Source: Nitzschia sp. DOCU1 (Eukaryota; Bacillariophyta; Bacillariophyceae; Bacillariales; Bacillariaceae). Taken from it: a DNA stretch of 64,000 nucleotides. Below are positions 21,294 through 33,219 of this stretch, piece after piece. The DNA lies in NCBI GenBank assembly GCA_951394045.1, contig OX595986.1, positions 2,695,534-2,759,533 of the forward strand, given 5' to 3'. Position 1 is the stretch's first letter. Each line of letters starts with the position of its first letter. The notes under the pieces are model-generated. The model searched no databases, was not told where the DNA came from, and saw only the letters and a program-made list of their open reading frames with translations. The translations under genes and the position numbers were made by a program.

Positions 21294-21421
21294 CTGATAA
21301 CATGATACTGTAAGCAACGAGTTGGGTAGTAAGGAAATATTTAGATTAGACGCAAGCTGTTTAAGATTTCAAATAATAGAGCAAGTAGTAGTAGAGTAGT
21401 ATATAAGGGTCAGCGAAGAGC

Positions 21422-23775
21422 TCACGACCCGACCTTGAGGAGGGAGGCCGCAGTTGTTTCACGGACAATCACCAAGTCAATGAACTTCAAAAAATAGTCA
21501 CGATGTTGTTCGGGATCTACAGGACGGCGCATCTCGGTGCTTTCTTCCTCCGCGAATTTCTCGGAATGCGTCGACGACAAGGCAGAGTAACTCTGACTTC
21601 GCTTGATGGTTGGTTCGCTGCGAGGTATGGAAGGCGCCGACTGGCCTACATCGGAGTTGCTGTGCTTGTATTCGGGATGCGTGGCCAGACCTCTGTCTTC
21701 ACGTTCATGTTCATGACGAGGCTCTTCAGCGAAAGTCACCTTAGTCGGACTGCGGAAGTGCTTGAATAAGGATTCACCCACATCGTCCGGAGCCAGTGTC
21801 AACGAAGCTCTTCGAGATGCGTTGAACGGATTGTACGAGTTTCGCATAGCTGGTGCCGCCAAAACAAAAAAGCTTGACTCGCGAGGCGAATTCATTGGAC
21901 TCCAGCTGACAGACTCGTCATCGGAATCGTCAGGCGAATCAGAGGGTTTGGTGTACCAGAATCCTTCCCCTTCAGAATCGTTGGAACTGTCCGACTCGAT
22001 AGAGATCGACCTTGTCTTTGTACTCCTAGGGGGATGCGAGTTCTCCAGACTTACGTCAAGGATGAGATTAGCAGCCCATTCTTCACAGTCGTCACGGTCA
22101 GCCTCGCCGTTGTCTGAGCTAGAATCCGATGCCGATGATTGGATCATTCCAGGGACGCTTTCCTTCTTAGCATCGACCAGTGCGGACAAGCCTTCGGAGT
22201 AATGAGAGAGGTTGATCGCGGACATCGCCTTGTGAACCTTGTGCGGCGCTGGCGACAAAAGACTACCGCCTTGAGGAGCAAGTTGTTCTTCCAGGGCCCT
22301 CGACGCTGCAGCATGGTGCCATCGCCCGTTCTCAATCGCAGACTCTGCCAGTTCCGAAGCCATAGAGAAGAGCAGCTCTAGCTTCGACGGTTCTTCGCCC
22401 ATATTGTCATTACGGCAGCACATGATTGCAATATCATACAGGGACAATCCTGCACGTACACCAGCTTTTAGAATGCTGGAGGACGCGCAAAAGATGTCCA
22501 AGGCATCGCGAGAGATGTTAAGACGTTCCCTCAACAGACGGGCATCCTTTTCGATGTCCAGATTCAAGATATACTCCTTAGTCTTCTTACTCATGGGCTA
22601 TAATGCACAACACGAGGCAAGGTAAGGTACTGCATAACGACCACATGCTGCTCAACCCGTTTCATCCAACTCACCTGTTTCAACTGTGGCCAGTCTAGCC
22701 AGCACCAGTCCATCCACGATACGTCCGCAACTGATCTTAGACAAAAACCGTGGTCGATCGGCACCAACTCAATCGAGTTATCCGGTCGTCTTCGAATAAG
22801 AAGGTTCGCAGAGTTTCGATCGGCGTTCATAAGACGGATGTCCAAGATAGCAATCTTGTGGACTTCATCCACACTGACCATGCTCGGACTAATGTCGTCC
22901 ATAGAACACTCACATCGAACAAACTCTTGAAACGACCCCACCTTCTTCGTCACCGACGACGCATGAGAGTTTTCCAGGATCGAGTGGGCCCCGATCGAGG
23001 CTCCGCCCTCCGACACCTTCAAGCGGGCTCCGTTCGTATTGAACGATGGGTGGCGAGCTTCCACCAGAGTGGTCATGGGGACGCCACTGAAGCCACCGTG
23101 GTCCATCATAAACGCCGCGACTTCGCGGATACAAGCCTCACCAGGCACCACACCCTCCCGAAGGAACATGCTCTGACCGGCTTGCTGAAGATACCCCCTC
23201 GGGTTGTTCTCCGCATACGGCTCCTCATCCGCCGGCTTGAAGACGGCGATCTTAACTTTCCTTGCATCGTGAAGGAAGTAGGTGCCTCCAGAACCTTCCA
23301 GAACGAACTCCGGCTTGAGTCCAAGCGCCAGTGCCCTTCGAGCTCTCTGCACCAGCTGACGCAAAAGCTTAGGAGTAGCATCGAACACAGAAGATGAAAT
23401 GCAGACGTCACTTCTGGCTTCCTTCTGAAGAGCAAAAGCAGACATCACGGAAGAGAGAGACGACGAAGATCCCTTGATATCGAGAAGAATAGTCTCTCCG
23501 GAACGGTAGATCCCAGCATCATGCAGCGACCGATGATTTGGAAGCTCCTTCCCCGACGTCAGCAGAGGGCCGAAGAAGAGACGCTGAGAACTTGCTGGAA
23601 TATGAATTGCTTGCTGAATTGTGTCCTTGACATCCTTAATCGTAGACCATGATCGAACGGTGATGGGCCGTTTCCTCCCCTGGCGGTCCCTTACATCCCT
23701 GACAAAGAGCTTAAGATCGGCTCCTCGGACGGAAGACTGATTTTTCGCCAAAAAGGCCTTATCCATGGAAACCAT
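21422..23775 (-). CDS. Ubiquitin-like / phosphatidylinositol 4-kinase gamma-type protein
   Basis: Plant-type PI4K-gamma architecture: an N-terminal ubiquitin-like fold followed by a PI3/4-kinase-like catalytic domain. Exons are 23775-22675 and 22597-21422 (758 residues); the 77 bp intron has GTGAGT/TATAG borders and joins WPQLKQ to [11 protein letters not shown]. Residues about 18-100 form the ubiquitin-like domain ([11 protein letters not shown], then SSQRLFFGP). Kinase features are VAVFKP-like [20 protein letters not shown] (about 175-195), the [14 protein letters not shown] helix, the catalytic loop [17 protein letters not shown] (D-x-x-x-x-N, about 313-329) and the metal-binding PIDHGFCL. 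The C-terminal 350 residues are Ser/Asp-rich and probably disordered. In plants such proteins may act as protein kinases rather than lipid kinases, so lipid activity is not assured. Confidence 0.9.
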
Positions 23776-26700
23776 TATGAATCAATCACTTTCTTTTCAA
23801 TACGTATCAAAAGCTACCGGCGTGGCCGCCCGGACGAGGGCGGAGGCGGGGACTCCTCAAGCAACACTTGAGATGACACGGCGAAGCGAGGATTTTTACG
23901 ACGGTATGCTTCTAAATTCTGGATCGGTTTGAGCGTCTAATCCGATGTTTCTTCTCTATAACTTCGACTCGCGGCACAGAGCCGTCTGAGACAAAGAAGC
24001 AAGGAAACGAAAGGACCGGTAAAGACGACAGTGATGATGATAAGATCAAGGGTGAAGACGAAAGAGGCGCTTGGAGGATTGTGCAACAAGAGAGTTGCGT
24101 GCATAGCACGAGCTACTCGGTAGGTGAGCGATCCTCCATGTGCCACGAGAACGACGAGCGAGCGATCGTAAATAGGGCCTCGTAGAAATCAGTACTGAAA
24201 TGTAGGCAAGCAAGGCGATTGCTCACGACCGCGTCGCAGGTATGTCGGATCCCCGGGAATTTTAGCGGAAATGGTCATCAGTCGGGGCTGTCGTAGGATT
24301 TGTACTGCGTCGTACGAATAGATAGAAACGACGAAGTAAAATAAATACATAGAGAGAGAAATCACGAGTCAGAAAGCACGGAGAGTTCTGCCCTCTCCCA
24401 AAACGCGCAGTCCGCTGGCCGAATTCCGTTGGATCCGGTGTCGCATTCCAAGATCTCTTAGAAAGTGATTGGCTAAACAAGATCGCTGTGATGTCACGAG
24501 CAAGATGATGCGAGCCGGTGTCAATCCTCGTCAAAACTGCTGCCAAGATCCCGCGAATCAGAAAGTATGAGAAGAGGGTACGTGGTGTGGGATCCGAACA
24601 TGTGTAAAAGATACCCAAAAGATGTTCTCGAACAAAGCGAAAAATTCTCATTCGCCTTTGACAATCAATCCGATCTTTCTGGCGCCAGCTAGGCCTGTCA
24701 GGGAGGCGATCTTTGGATGGTGACGATAGGTGACGACAGCACTGATTGGTCCCAACTTCCAACTCTTTTCAAGAACGAAGGATGTTATTCCGACACCTTT
24801 TGGAAAAATTCGGTTCGCCCAAAGAACCATGCAAAGGAGCCGGCCTAAAGACGTTGGATCCTTTGTCGTCTCCAAAGAAGATCCATCCTATGGGAATGTA
24901 GATCACGGTCTCTTTCTCCAAACACCCCAAGCACGGGCCGTCTGTATTTTCCATGCGCCCAACATGACGATTCTCGGTCGTCGGCCACAACTGATGTTGC
25001 ATGAGGAGGTTGTGGAGGATTTCGGGAACGATGATTGCCCAAGCCAACAAGCAAGGTTTTGTCTTTGAGGGATTCTGAGGCCGGTACGTGTTGCTTGGAG
25101 GCACACGGAACAAATCATCAGGACCCAGCAAGAATCGTTGCACCGAGTCTTAGTCCAACACCCTCGAGACGGTGGGATTTTGCAAATGCAAGCTTGAGCG
25201 CCTTCTGCTCCGTGCAGACGGTGAATGTTTGCGAACATGTCCCGGCCGCCTCGCTTCCTCTAATCCTCTTGGTGGCAGCAGTAAGTTTCCCATGTTATAT
25301 CCTACATAGTTGTCAATCGCGCTGCTGGAATATCGAACGCTTTGGCAGCAAATCCAACAACATTGCCTCCTTTCTTGGGAACGAGCCGATGACAACAGTA
25401 GCTCCGCCGCTTCCAACCGATCGGGATAAGATGCAACTTCTGAACAATGTCATTAGTACAACTCCGTTTCCCCCACGCGTGTTTAGTCTTCCGTGAGTAG
25501 TTTGAACGGTGCTTCTTTGCTTTCAACTTGCCATTCTTGGTCGTCGCATTGGACTTTGCAAATTCCTTTCGCTCGCTTTACGGTGTATTAAGTGCCTTGA
25601 CGAGCCTAGTTGGAATCCGCATCTCTCCATCTGCTCCACAAACTCATCATCTGGTGGACCATACTACACCTTTTCATTCTTCAAAAAAGCCAAAGCAGGC
25701 AACTGCCATCGCCTGGGGAAGGTTCCACCACTGGCATACTTTCATAATCTCGATTGGAAAATCGGAATTCCCTGCGGAGAGACCACTCTTCCGTTCTATT
25801 TCGAGCCGTAGGTGTCTGGTCATGGCTCTCCACACTATCCCGCCGCTGCGACGACCTTTTCTTTCTACCACATGCTCGAGCTTCGTCGTCTTATTTCGGA
25901 AGACGACATCCACGGGCGGTATCTGGCGTGTAATCGTCATGCACAATATTGAAACCAGGAACTTCATTGTTTCATCGCCGTCGCTTTCCCGTATCCGAAA
26001 ATTTGTTGCGTTAAAAATAAGTCTTGGCCGCCGGCTTCAAATCCATTTCTTCCGCAGGGGTTTCAGGAGCAAGTGGGGTTTCTAGATCCGTCATGGTTGG
26101 AAGCGCCAAGTCGCCGCCATCATTATCGTCGTCGTCATCTGCATGCATGGAAAAGGCCGGTTCATCGTCCTCCTCCTCGGCGGGGTAGCAGGTCCTTCAT
26201 CGTTGAGAGCGCCAAGACGCCGCCACCGTCGTCGCCGTCATCCTCATGCATGACAAAACCGGGCTAGTCATCCTCCTCAGCGGGGTAGCAGGTCGTGTAT
26301 TCGTGACAAGAGAGTTGTGGATATTAACCTTTGTGGTAGAATGCATACAACGAGAAACCATTCACGCACTTGGTTGGCGGGTCTTCCATCACCGGCGGGT
26401 CTACTGCCAACGAGACAATCACATAAATAGGATCGCGGTTTCAACTTCAACTACAACTCTGGACGACTCATTCGACTTGCGATTGGCGGTCAGACGAAGG
26501 TGCGCGGTGCGTGGCCTCCTACTTTTGACTATGGGGACCAAAACCTACTCTATCCTAGCTAAAAGGACCAAAAACAGCTTCGCCTTTGGTTGCCTATGTG
26601 CATGCAGGGCATAGCTATGATAGGGTATTCCAAAGACTACTAGACTTTCGGATTTCTCTGGGCTGCTACTTGAACAAAAGCCTGCAGGTACTAGTAAACC

Positions 26701-26945
26701 TAGTTTATGATCTACACCCCACCGAAACCTCATATTTGTACTACATCCACTCTAAAGAGTCCGCGCGTTGTAATTTGCAGTTGGACAGACAATGCAATAG
26801 TCATCGCTGTCATAAAAGAACGTTCCACTCGACATGATCATCTTATTCCATACAGGCTCTAGCTAGTAATAGCACGGAAATCGTCTACCGTCACTTACAT
26901 GTCTACTACCATCAGGCTCCTTGCCTAAAAATTCTGTAGCGACGA
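23776..26945. other. Gene-poor region of 3.2 kb
   Basis: No credible gene was found. Open frames are short, lie in conflicting frames on both strands and carry no recognisable motif. The left edge should hold the promoter of the PI4K-like gene. A two-copy imperfect tandem repeat lies at 26101-26300. The stretch is anomalous in a window where genes otherwise sit every 1-2 kb; a decayed mobile element or a non-coding transcript is possible but not shown. Confidence 0.5.
26101..26300. repeat. Imperfect two-copy tandem repeat, about 100-106 bp
   Basis: Two copies begin at AGCGCCAAG (26102 and 26208) and both end in CGGGGTAGCAGGTC (26181 and 26281). Between these anchors each copy carries GCCGCC, a GTCGTC-rich stretch, CATGCATG and TCCTCCTC. 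The copies differ by substitutions and small indels. Confidence 0.75.
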
Positions 26946-28502
26946 CTATGAAAAGTCTCGACCGGGAAACAGTCTTGGCGCAATCAATATCCAAAGATAC
27001 AGCGCCAAAATGAACCATTGCGAGCCAACGATAATCCACATACTGGTTTGTCCCACCAAAGGATTGGCGGCGGTTCCGCCCGTTTGAATTGTGCCCCATC
27101 CTGTCAGAGCCATTGCAAACCAGCAGCTCACCGATGCCAAAACAAAGTTGAGTTTCCATGAATTCGAAAAGTTATTTGGAATATCCTTCTCCTCTCCGTC
27201 ATCGACTTCTTCGTCGGCAGTACCATAATCATTGGTGACAAGTCCTGTCACGCGACTTGTTTCCGGCTTTTGTTGACTTGTGGGTAGTTCGGTCTCAGGG
27301 TCTCTGTTAGTATAAAAAGCCATGGCGTGAAGCGAGGGAAAACTCATGAGACTTTTCAAGGCTCTACCCCTAGATTCATTTGCCACTCCAAACAAGATAC
27401 TCACCTGCGTGCGCTGAGTTTCTCGTCTGCCGTCGCAGACCAACCTGCGTATCCAAGCGTTACGACCGTCAAGCCCACACCGATAACGATACTAAGAACG
27501 TCGTCTTCTCCCAACGCCGGATTGCATTCCAAGTCATCGTTCTTTGTCACTGCGCTGTAGCAGAGCATTGTAGCATAGGCGGTGATTGTAGCACTGGACA
27601 AGAGACTTCCCTCTTCACCACTAAGCTGCGCCAGTGTAATAAAGACTGACATGAGGACCGTAATGGCGATAAATGTCGTGTTGGTGGGACAATGCCCAAA
27701 GTAAACAAAGAGAAGAATCCAGCCAATGATTGACACTAGAAACAAGAATAACGCCGAGACAAGTATGGCCTTCAGCCACTTGCTTCCCGACCCGGTTTCT
27801 TCTGCCTCTGCCTTGTTGGATTTCTCTACCCAGCTGTCATTCCAGTTCATCGCAATGTCTACAAAGACAATCTGCTGAAACAGAATAAAGATGACTCCTC
27901 CAATACGGGCCACATTCATGTGGACGGTCAGAAAGAGTGGCTCATTCGGAACAAAGCACATGGCCGCCACCAAGAAAAGAAACAAGACGTATTTGGCAGG
28001 CCACGCCTCTCGATTGGCTGTACGTTTGCAAGCGACAGCAATGCCAGCCAAGAGGAAAAAGATCACGGCACTAAATGAAACTCGATACACACCAGCGTTT
28101 CCAGCACAACGTTCCACCAGTTCAGGCGTCGCCAGATGGTCGCATCCATCCAGCCAAGCGTCTGAAAGTGGATTGTCCACTGGTGCATTGTAGTTGACAA
28201 TCGTAGGTCCTACCCAGTATTGAAAGCAAAACGCGATTCCGATGGCCAAGATGAGCAAAAGAACGGAACGCTTTCGCCCTGAAGCCGCCCCAGGGGAGAC
28301 CGTTGACGGTTTATCATTGCCACAGCAAGAGGCCAAAAGAGAGCCAGCTGCTGTGCAGAAACACCATACGGTTCCTGTGATGAGACAGGTTGCAAGGCTG
28401 GCCTGTCAATCAAATCAACGGCGGTGCAGAGTGAACGCTGTGAGGTTGTCCCAGCAATGTGGCATTCGTCGATTATTCAGAGGAGGCCCAGGAACTCACC
28501 AT
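26946..28502 (-). CDS. Serine incorporator (TDE1/SERINC) family membrane protein
   Basis: Multi-pass membrane protein of the SERINC/TDE1 family (lipid-scrambling or serine-incorporation role in other eukaryotes). Modelled exons: 28502-28500 (only the ATG), 28402-27405 and 27303-26946; 452 residues. The long exon is open back to an acceptor (ATTGACAG) at 28403. Before that, a lone ATG followed by GTGAGT at 28502 supplies a start in the right phase, giving MASLATCLITGTVWCF, which fits the family's Cys-rich first segment. About ten hydrophobic helices are visible. Conserved features include the Cys-rich N-terminal loop, MNVARIGG-like residues, ATITAYATMLCYSAV and the C-terminal helices FVLASVSCWFAMALTGWG and WFILALYLWILIAP. 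The single-codon first exon is inference. Confidence 0.85.
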
Positions 28503-29159
28503 ATTTTCTCAAAACGTCAAGCTGCTTTCTTTGTTGATGAATGGTCTTGGGAGTCTTCTGCACCTTTGGAAGATCTACAATTGCTTCTTTGTGACAAAAT
28601 GAAAACGCAAAGGGAGATTGAAAGGCCTGTCCTCTCTCGTCGTCGCGGCGCGTATCGTTGATATCGTGGTAGGCGCGAGGAAGGCAGTGGTTTTTGAAAT
28701 TGGAAATCCAGCGTTCGTAATTCACGAGTCGTGGATCTTCCAATACTTGGGCACGTACCTGGTACCAGTACAATTTGTCTGTAGGCGAGTCCGAACCCTT
28801 CGGAGGGCACCAACAGTGGTCGCAGTTTTATGTTATGTATCATCATAGCCATGCTATCGGCATAATAAAACACATCCTACCGTAGCATTCCCGCTACAAA
28901 GCCGTAAAAAAGCAGTGTTGTTAGACCTACCTGATAGTATCGTACAGTCTCTTATACATTGTACAGGTAGGAGATGCTACTAGCTAGAGATGGTAGACGC
29001 CAGAGGAGTACAATAGTCCGCCGATTTTGTTGCTAATGAACTTGTTGTGATGATGACTACGACGAAAGGCTAGAGGCACTGCCTTAAGCCATTGTTGCGA
29101 GTAGAAAACGAATTCACGCCACGATTTCAACTAGCCATTTCTTTAAAATACTTATACAC
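28503..29159. promoter_or_regulatory. Region upstream of the SERINC gene
   Basis: About 650 bp holding the SERINC promoter and 5' UTR and the 3' UTR of the bZIP-PAS gene on the same strand. Short open frames here lack family features. No repeats noticed. Confidence 0.4.
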
Positions 29160-31803
29160 TCACTGCTGAGACTTATTCATAAGCATCAAGGACTCGACGA
29201 CACTTTGCTCCGTTTCCATTACCTCTCCTTCCCCCTTCTTAGCTTTCTTCGGGTTCTTACCTACATCCTTCGACTTGGATCCCTCGTCCAAATGTCGTTT
29301 CTTGGGAGGTCGTTTGGGACTACCCTTGTCCACTGAGGAAGTGCTGTTCGACCCACTGGCATCGCCCGAAGTCTTCTCGGAACAACCCTTATCATGACTG
29401 TTGCTATCGTTGCCGCTACTTGAGACCATTGCATTTTCTGGCGAATCCTCTTCGGACGCCAATCGAGCTGCTACCAGCCGTAGAGATTCGTCGGCTTTCT
29501 TGTCTCCATCGCGCATTGGACGGAAGCAAAGGAGAAACTCATGGACTGGCTTCTTCTTGATGGGTTCCTCCTGCACGGAGCCATCGGCAGACTTTAGCGT
29601 CGCATACTCCAAGTCCAGGGCATCCTCTTCGACCACGCGATCCCGCATGGAAGAGGTAACTTCACACCAAATCGTAGTAAGGTCTGACCGGATGAGTAGC
29701 AGTCTGCACGTGGGGGCAACTGGCGTTCGGCGTTCTGAAAATCCACACATGCAAGCATTAGTAATGTCAAAATCGTGGGAAACCGGTATCAGAATGATGT
29801 ATGAATCAACTTACCCTTTGCATTAGAAGAATCGCTTCCGGACGAGGATGTTTCTTCTCTTGAATCATTCGACTCTCTGTAACCCGAGTCGTCCGATGTG
29901 TTGCCTACTTTCTTCTTTTCTTCCACTCCAGCTAGCATCGAATCATCGGACGACAATTGATCGTTCTCGTATCTGCTTGGGGGCTTCTCGATCTTCTTTG
30001 TCGGACTGGGGACATGCTTCAAGGAAGACAGCCTAGCCGACGCGTTGTTGGCCGTAACTGACGCGCCGGTCACGTCATCCTTTGGACCACTTTCAGAGGC
30101 AGTCTTTTGGCTCTCCCCCATCATGCGTTGATTGTGCCAGCGAACGTTGCGATCGAGATTATCGTTTGCAGTACGCATATTCTTGGCCTCGGAAGACAAA
30201 GAGGACGAGTCATCGCTGCTCTGTTGCTTGTCCGTCTTCTCTGTCTTTGCGCGCTTAGAGCCCTTTGAGTCGCCTTGAGCTCCATCGTCTTCTTCTGATG
30301 GAGATTCGACTGGAGACCCACTGAGTCCTGTACCATTGGACAACGATGAGACCTGCTGTTTGCCTGCGCTGTTGTTGCTTCCACTGATATTGCTCGTGGA
30401 GTTGTCCGAGTTCTCGTTGGAGTTAGCTTGATCTTCTCTACTCTTGACGTTATCTGGAGCGTCCTTGCGTCGGCTACCAGCGCGCTTGCTCTCCACTTCC
30501 ACGACCGATAAGGGAAAGGACTGTTCTGATATGATATTAGCAGCGGAATTGGTGGTACCTGTGTTGCCCGAATTGGCATCGCCAGATTGAGACGATCCCC
30601 TCCCGGCTACATTGCCGCCTTCCTTCCCTTGCACATCGTTCTTGCTATTCGTTGCCTCACCGGCATCCTTCTCTCCTTGTCGCCTTTTCGTCCCCCGTCT
30701 TCCCTGAGCTTGACGGGAACTTCTAGACTTGCCTGGATTCAGAAGTCTCTTGAACAATTTCTGGAGGATATCACGCGATGACGGGACGAGCAGTTTGTCT
30801 AGCTCCACACCCACCAGATCCTCTGCCTTGTGGCCCAATATCCGTTCTACCTGGGCATTGCAAAAGGTGATCTCTCCTTCCAATGAAGTGGCAAGTACTA
30901 AATCTGGAAGAAGGGAGAGAATGAGGGCTTGCCGCTTAAGACGAGCGTTAGTGCGTGTCATTTCCTCCACCAGCGCCTTTTTGCGCGCCCTGGAGGTACT
31001 AGCAGACTTTCGATTCGCAGCTCGTTTGGCTGTTTTCTTCTTCTCTTTGCGTTGCGCATCGGCCAGCAAAAGGGCAACCGATTGGGGTATCGGCTGATTC
31101 ATTTGGCGCAAAAGGCTGGTGTGTTTTTCTGAAAGGGGAAAAAATGAGCCGGTAAGTTGGATCAACGAAATTAACAATTCACCGAGATCTCCTTGGGGGT
31201 TCTCTTACCCAGTTGAGCTAGTGTCCACCCCTGCATGCCGGTGGGCATAGAAGAGCCTGTAACTCCCGACGTTATTGAAGAGGGAGCAGGCGGTGGATGG
31301 GCCTTGGCAGCCTCCACCTGGCTAAGTATTTGTTGGAGGCTGGCAGAAAGAGGTGGACCGGTGGTATTCTGTAGCTGTAGCCCATGTCGGCCACCTCCCC
31401 CTGCCCCGGCCAAAAGCGCCAAAAGCTGTGGCTGCAAAGAGGAACTCGAAATACTTTGCGATGCCGCGCCGCTTCTTAGCTGCGCCAATAGAGCTGGAGT
31501 CAGCGCTGAGATGCCTCTGTTGCCGTTAACAGAGGAGCCGGCCGATCCAGCGCCACTCTGATTCAATTGCTGCACCGCTGATGCAGCAACGGCTGCGATA
31601 GTAGCCGCGGCATTTGTCATCATCATTACATTCGGGTCAAGGAACGAGAGCTGGTTGCCCGAAAGCGATTGTAAGGCGCTAGCAGCAAACGGTGGCAGTT
31701 GCGCATTACCAGCTGCCCCAGAAGAATTCGAGTCCAGAACCGATAACAGTCCTGACGACTCCCCAGTTTCAGTCATCATCTTATCTTCGTCTTTGCGCGA
31801 CAT
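29160..31803 (-). CDS. bZIP-PAS transcription factor
   Basis: DNA-binding regulator of the diatom bZIP-PAS type. Exons are 31803-31209, 31128-29815 and 29734-29160 (827 residues); both introns are about 80 bp in phase 1. Residues 1-198 are Ala/Ser/Gln-rich. The basic region includes KRAANRKSASTSRARKK with the N-x7-R bZIP signature (about 235-251), followed by a leucine-type helix. A PAS fold begins at once: LPDLVLATSLEGEITFCN, then ILGHKAEDLVG (about 275-315). The chain then runs through about 320 residues of Ser/Asn/Lys low complexity before RSDLTTIWCEVTSSMRDR and HEFLLCFRPMRD, which look like the closing PAS strands. The LOV flavin motif NCRFLQ is absent, so it is not an aureochrome. Members of this group include P. 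tricornutum bZIP11, a CO2/cAMP regulator; orthology here is not established. Confidence 0.88.
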
Positions 31804-33219
31804 AGTGGATGACAGCGATGGATGTTTCAGTTGATGAACAAAATTCTCCTAGATCCAATGAACGTTCATTTAATACGAGTACGCTCCTTCCTCGGTGACA
31901 CTCGTTATCGTCTCTTCAATTATATCTGTTGTTGCGTATAATGCTGTCTTCCAACCTTCACTTGCGATGGAAGCTTTCCTTATCGTTGGCACTATCGTTG
32001 TTGTGATTGTGCTGTTTGTGGTCCTTTCTTGATGGATGGGGATGAGGCCGGGAAGAGTTTGACGCACATTCGCTTCTTCTATCGATCATATCGTATCGCT
32101 TCCAATAGTACCAGGTACGAAAATTCCCTTGGGATCGTTAGAACCGCTGGCGCGCATCAGTGATCCCCGCCAACAGGCGCCAGCTGGTCCCAGAACTTTG
32201 GCTACGAGTTTCTCCGTACAAATTGAACGGGAAACAAAAAGTTGAACCAGGCCATCTGCAACCGTGTCCCCTATATGTCACAGTGCAGTAAGACATAATT
32301 ATTTGATAAGCCCCCAGCCCCACGCGCACCTATTCCTTGAGCAAATGGCCCCTGGCGCCTGACGTAAGTGAGCCGGATTTGGACTGGATTTCCCGCTGCG
32401 CCTCCTGCCTCCAGCCAATCAGATCCCAAGAAGCGAGCAGCTGGACTGCATGGTCGGACGCTACATAAGATGCATGATGTCCATGTCATTCTTCCTCCAG
32501 ATTTCTCTTTTCAGACGTCATTTCAAGTCATCACGTAGTTTGATTACTGGTGTATTACCTGATGCAATGCGGTTCGGTTAGCCATTCTGTGTTCGTGTTT
32601 TCAGAGGGGCAAAGCAAAGCACGTTCACACCTTGCAGAAATCTATCGTACTTTGGACATTTACGGGCTCCCCTGCGACAGCTGGGTTGCGTCATAATTTT
32701 CGTGCACTTGTCACATCATCCTTGATTTTTTGTTTGGTGATGACAGTAGATATGACAAATTGCAGTACTTCAAGAACAGCTTGGGGATTGTATTACGTCA
32801 GCATATTGTTTAAAGTCACGCCCTGGCGCGGCCAGAATCCGGACGGAGCATGTAGAAAAGAAGCACGTGCGTTGTTCGTACTAGAACAACTATCATCCTA
32901 CCCAACAATGGATGCATCATACTCTGGTCAGTCTACGCAGATATCACAACAAACCGCCTTACACTACTATCCCTAAAATGAAGACCTGCTAGTAAAGGTT
33001 CTACTACTCTAGCGACAAAGGTGGCAATTCCCACTCCACTTGTACTCTAGAGACAGGGATTCTGCCACTATCATAGCTGCTTTCCAAGACGATTCAATTC
33101 AGCCGAATCCCCGCCACCAGCAATCCTGCGTGTACTACTCTTGTAGGAGTCTCCGCTAATACAGTTATAGTTTGTTGAATCCCTCTTTCTTCTTACCTAG
33201 CACCAATGTTTTCTTATAT
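31804..33219. promoter_or_regulatory. Long intergenic region upstream of the bZIP-PAS gene
   Basis: About 1.4 kb with no credible gene. The half nearest 31804 should be promoter and leader of the bZIP-PAS gene; the far end is 3' UTR of the M3 peptidase gene. A half-CRE (AGACGTCA) lies at 32513-32520. Regulator genes often have long upstream regions, which may explain the size. Confidence 0.45.

Noticed and set aside
24262..25527. Overlapping frames of 70-170 codons on both strands
   Set aside because: They conflict with one another, have no known motif and no plausible splice joins; kept only as a note on the gene-poor region.
29160..31803. Aureochrome (bZIP-LOV blue-light receptor)
   Set aside because: The PAS segment lacks the flavin-binding NCRFLQ motif with its reactive Cys.
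32632..32976. 114-codon plus-strand frame upstream of the bZIP-PAS gene
   Set aside because: No recognisable features; composition resembles intergenic sequence.
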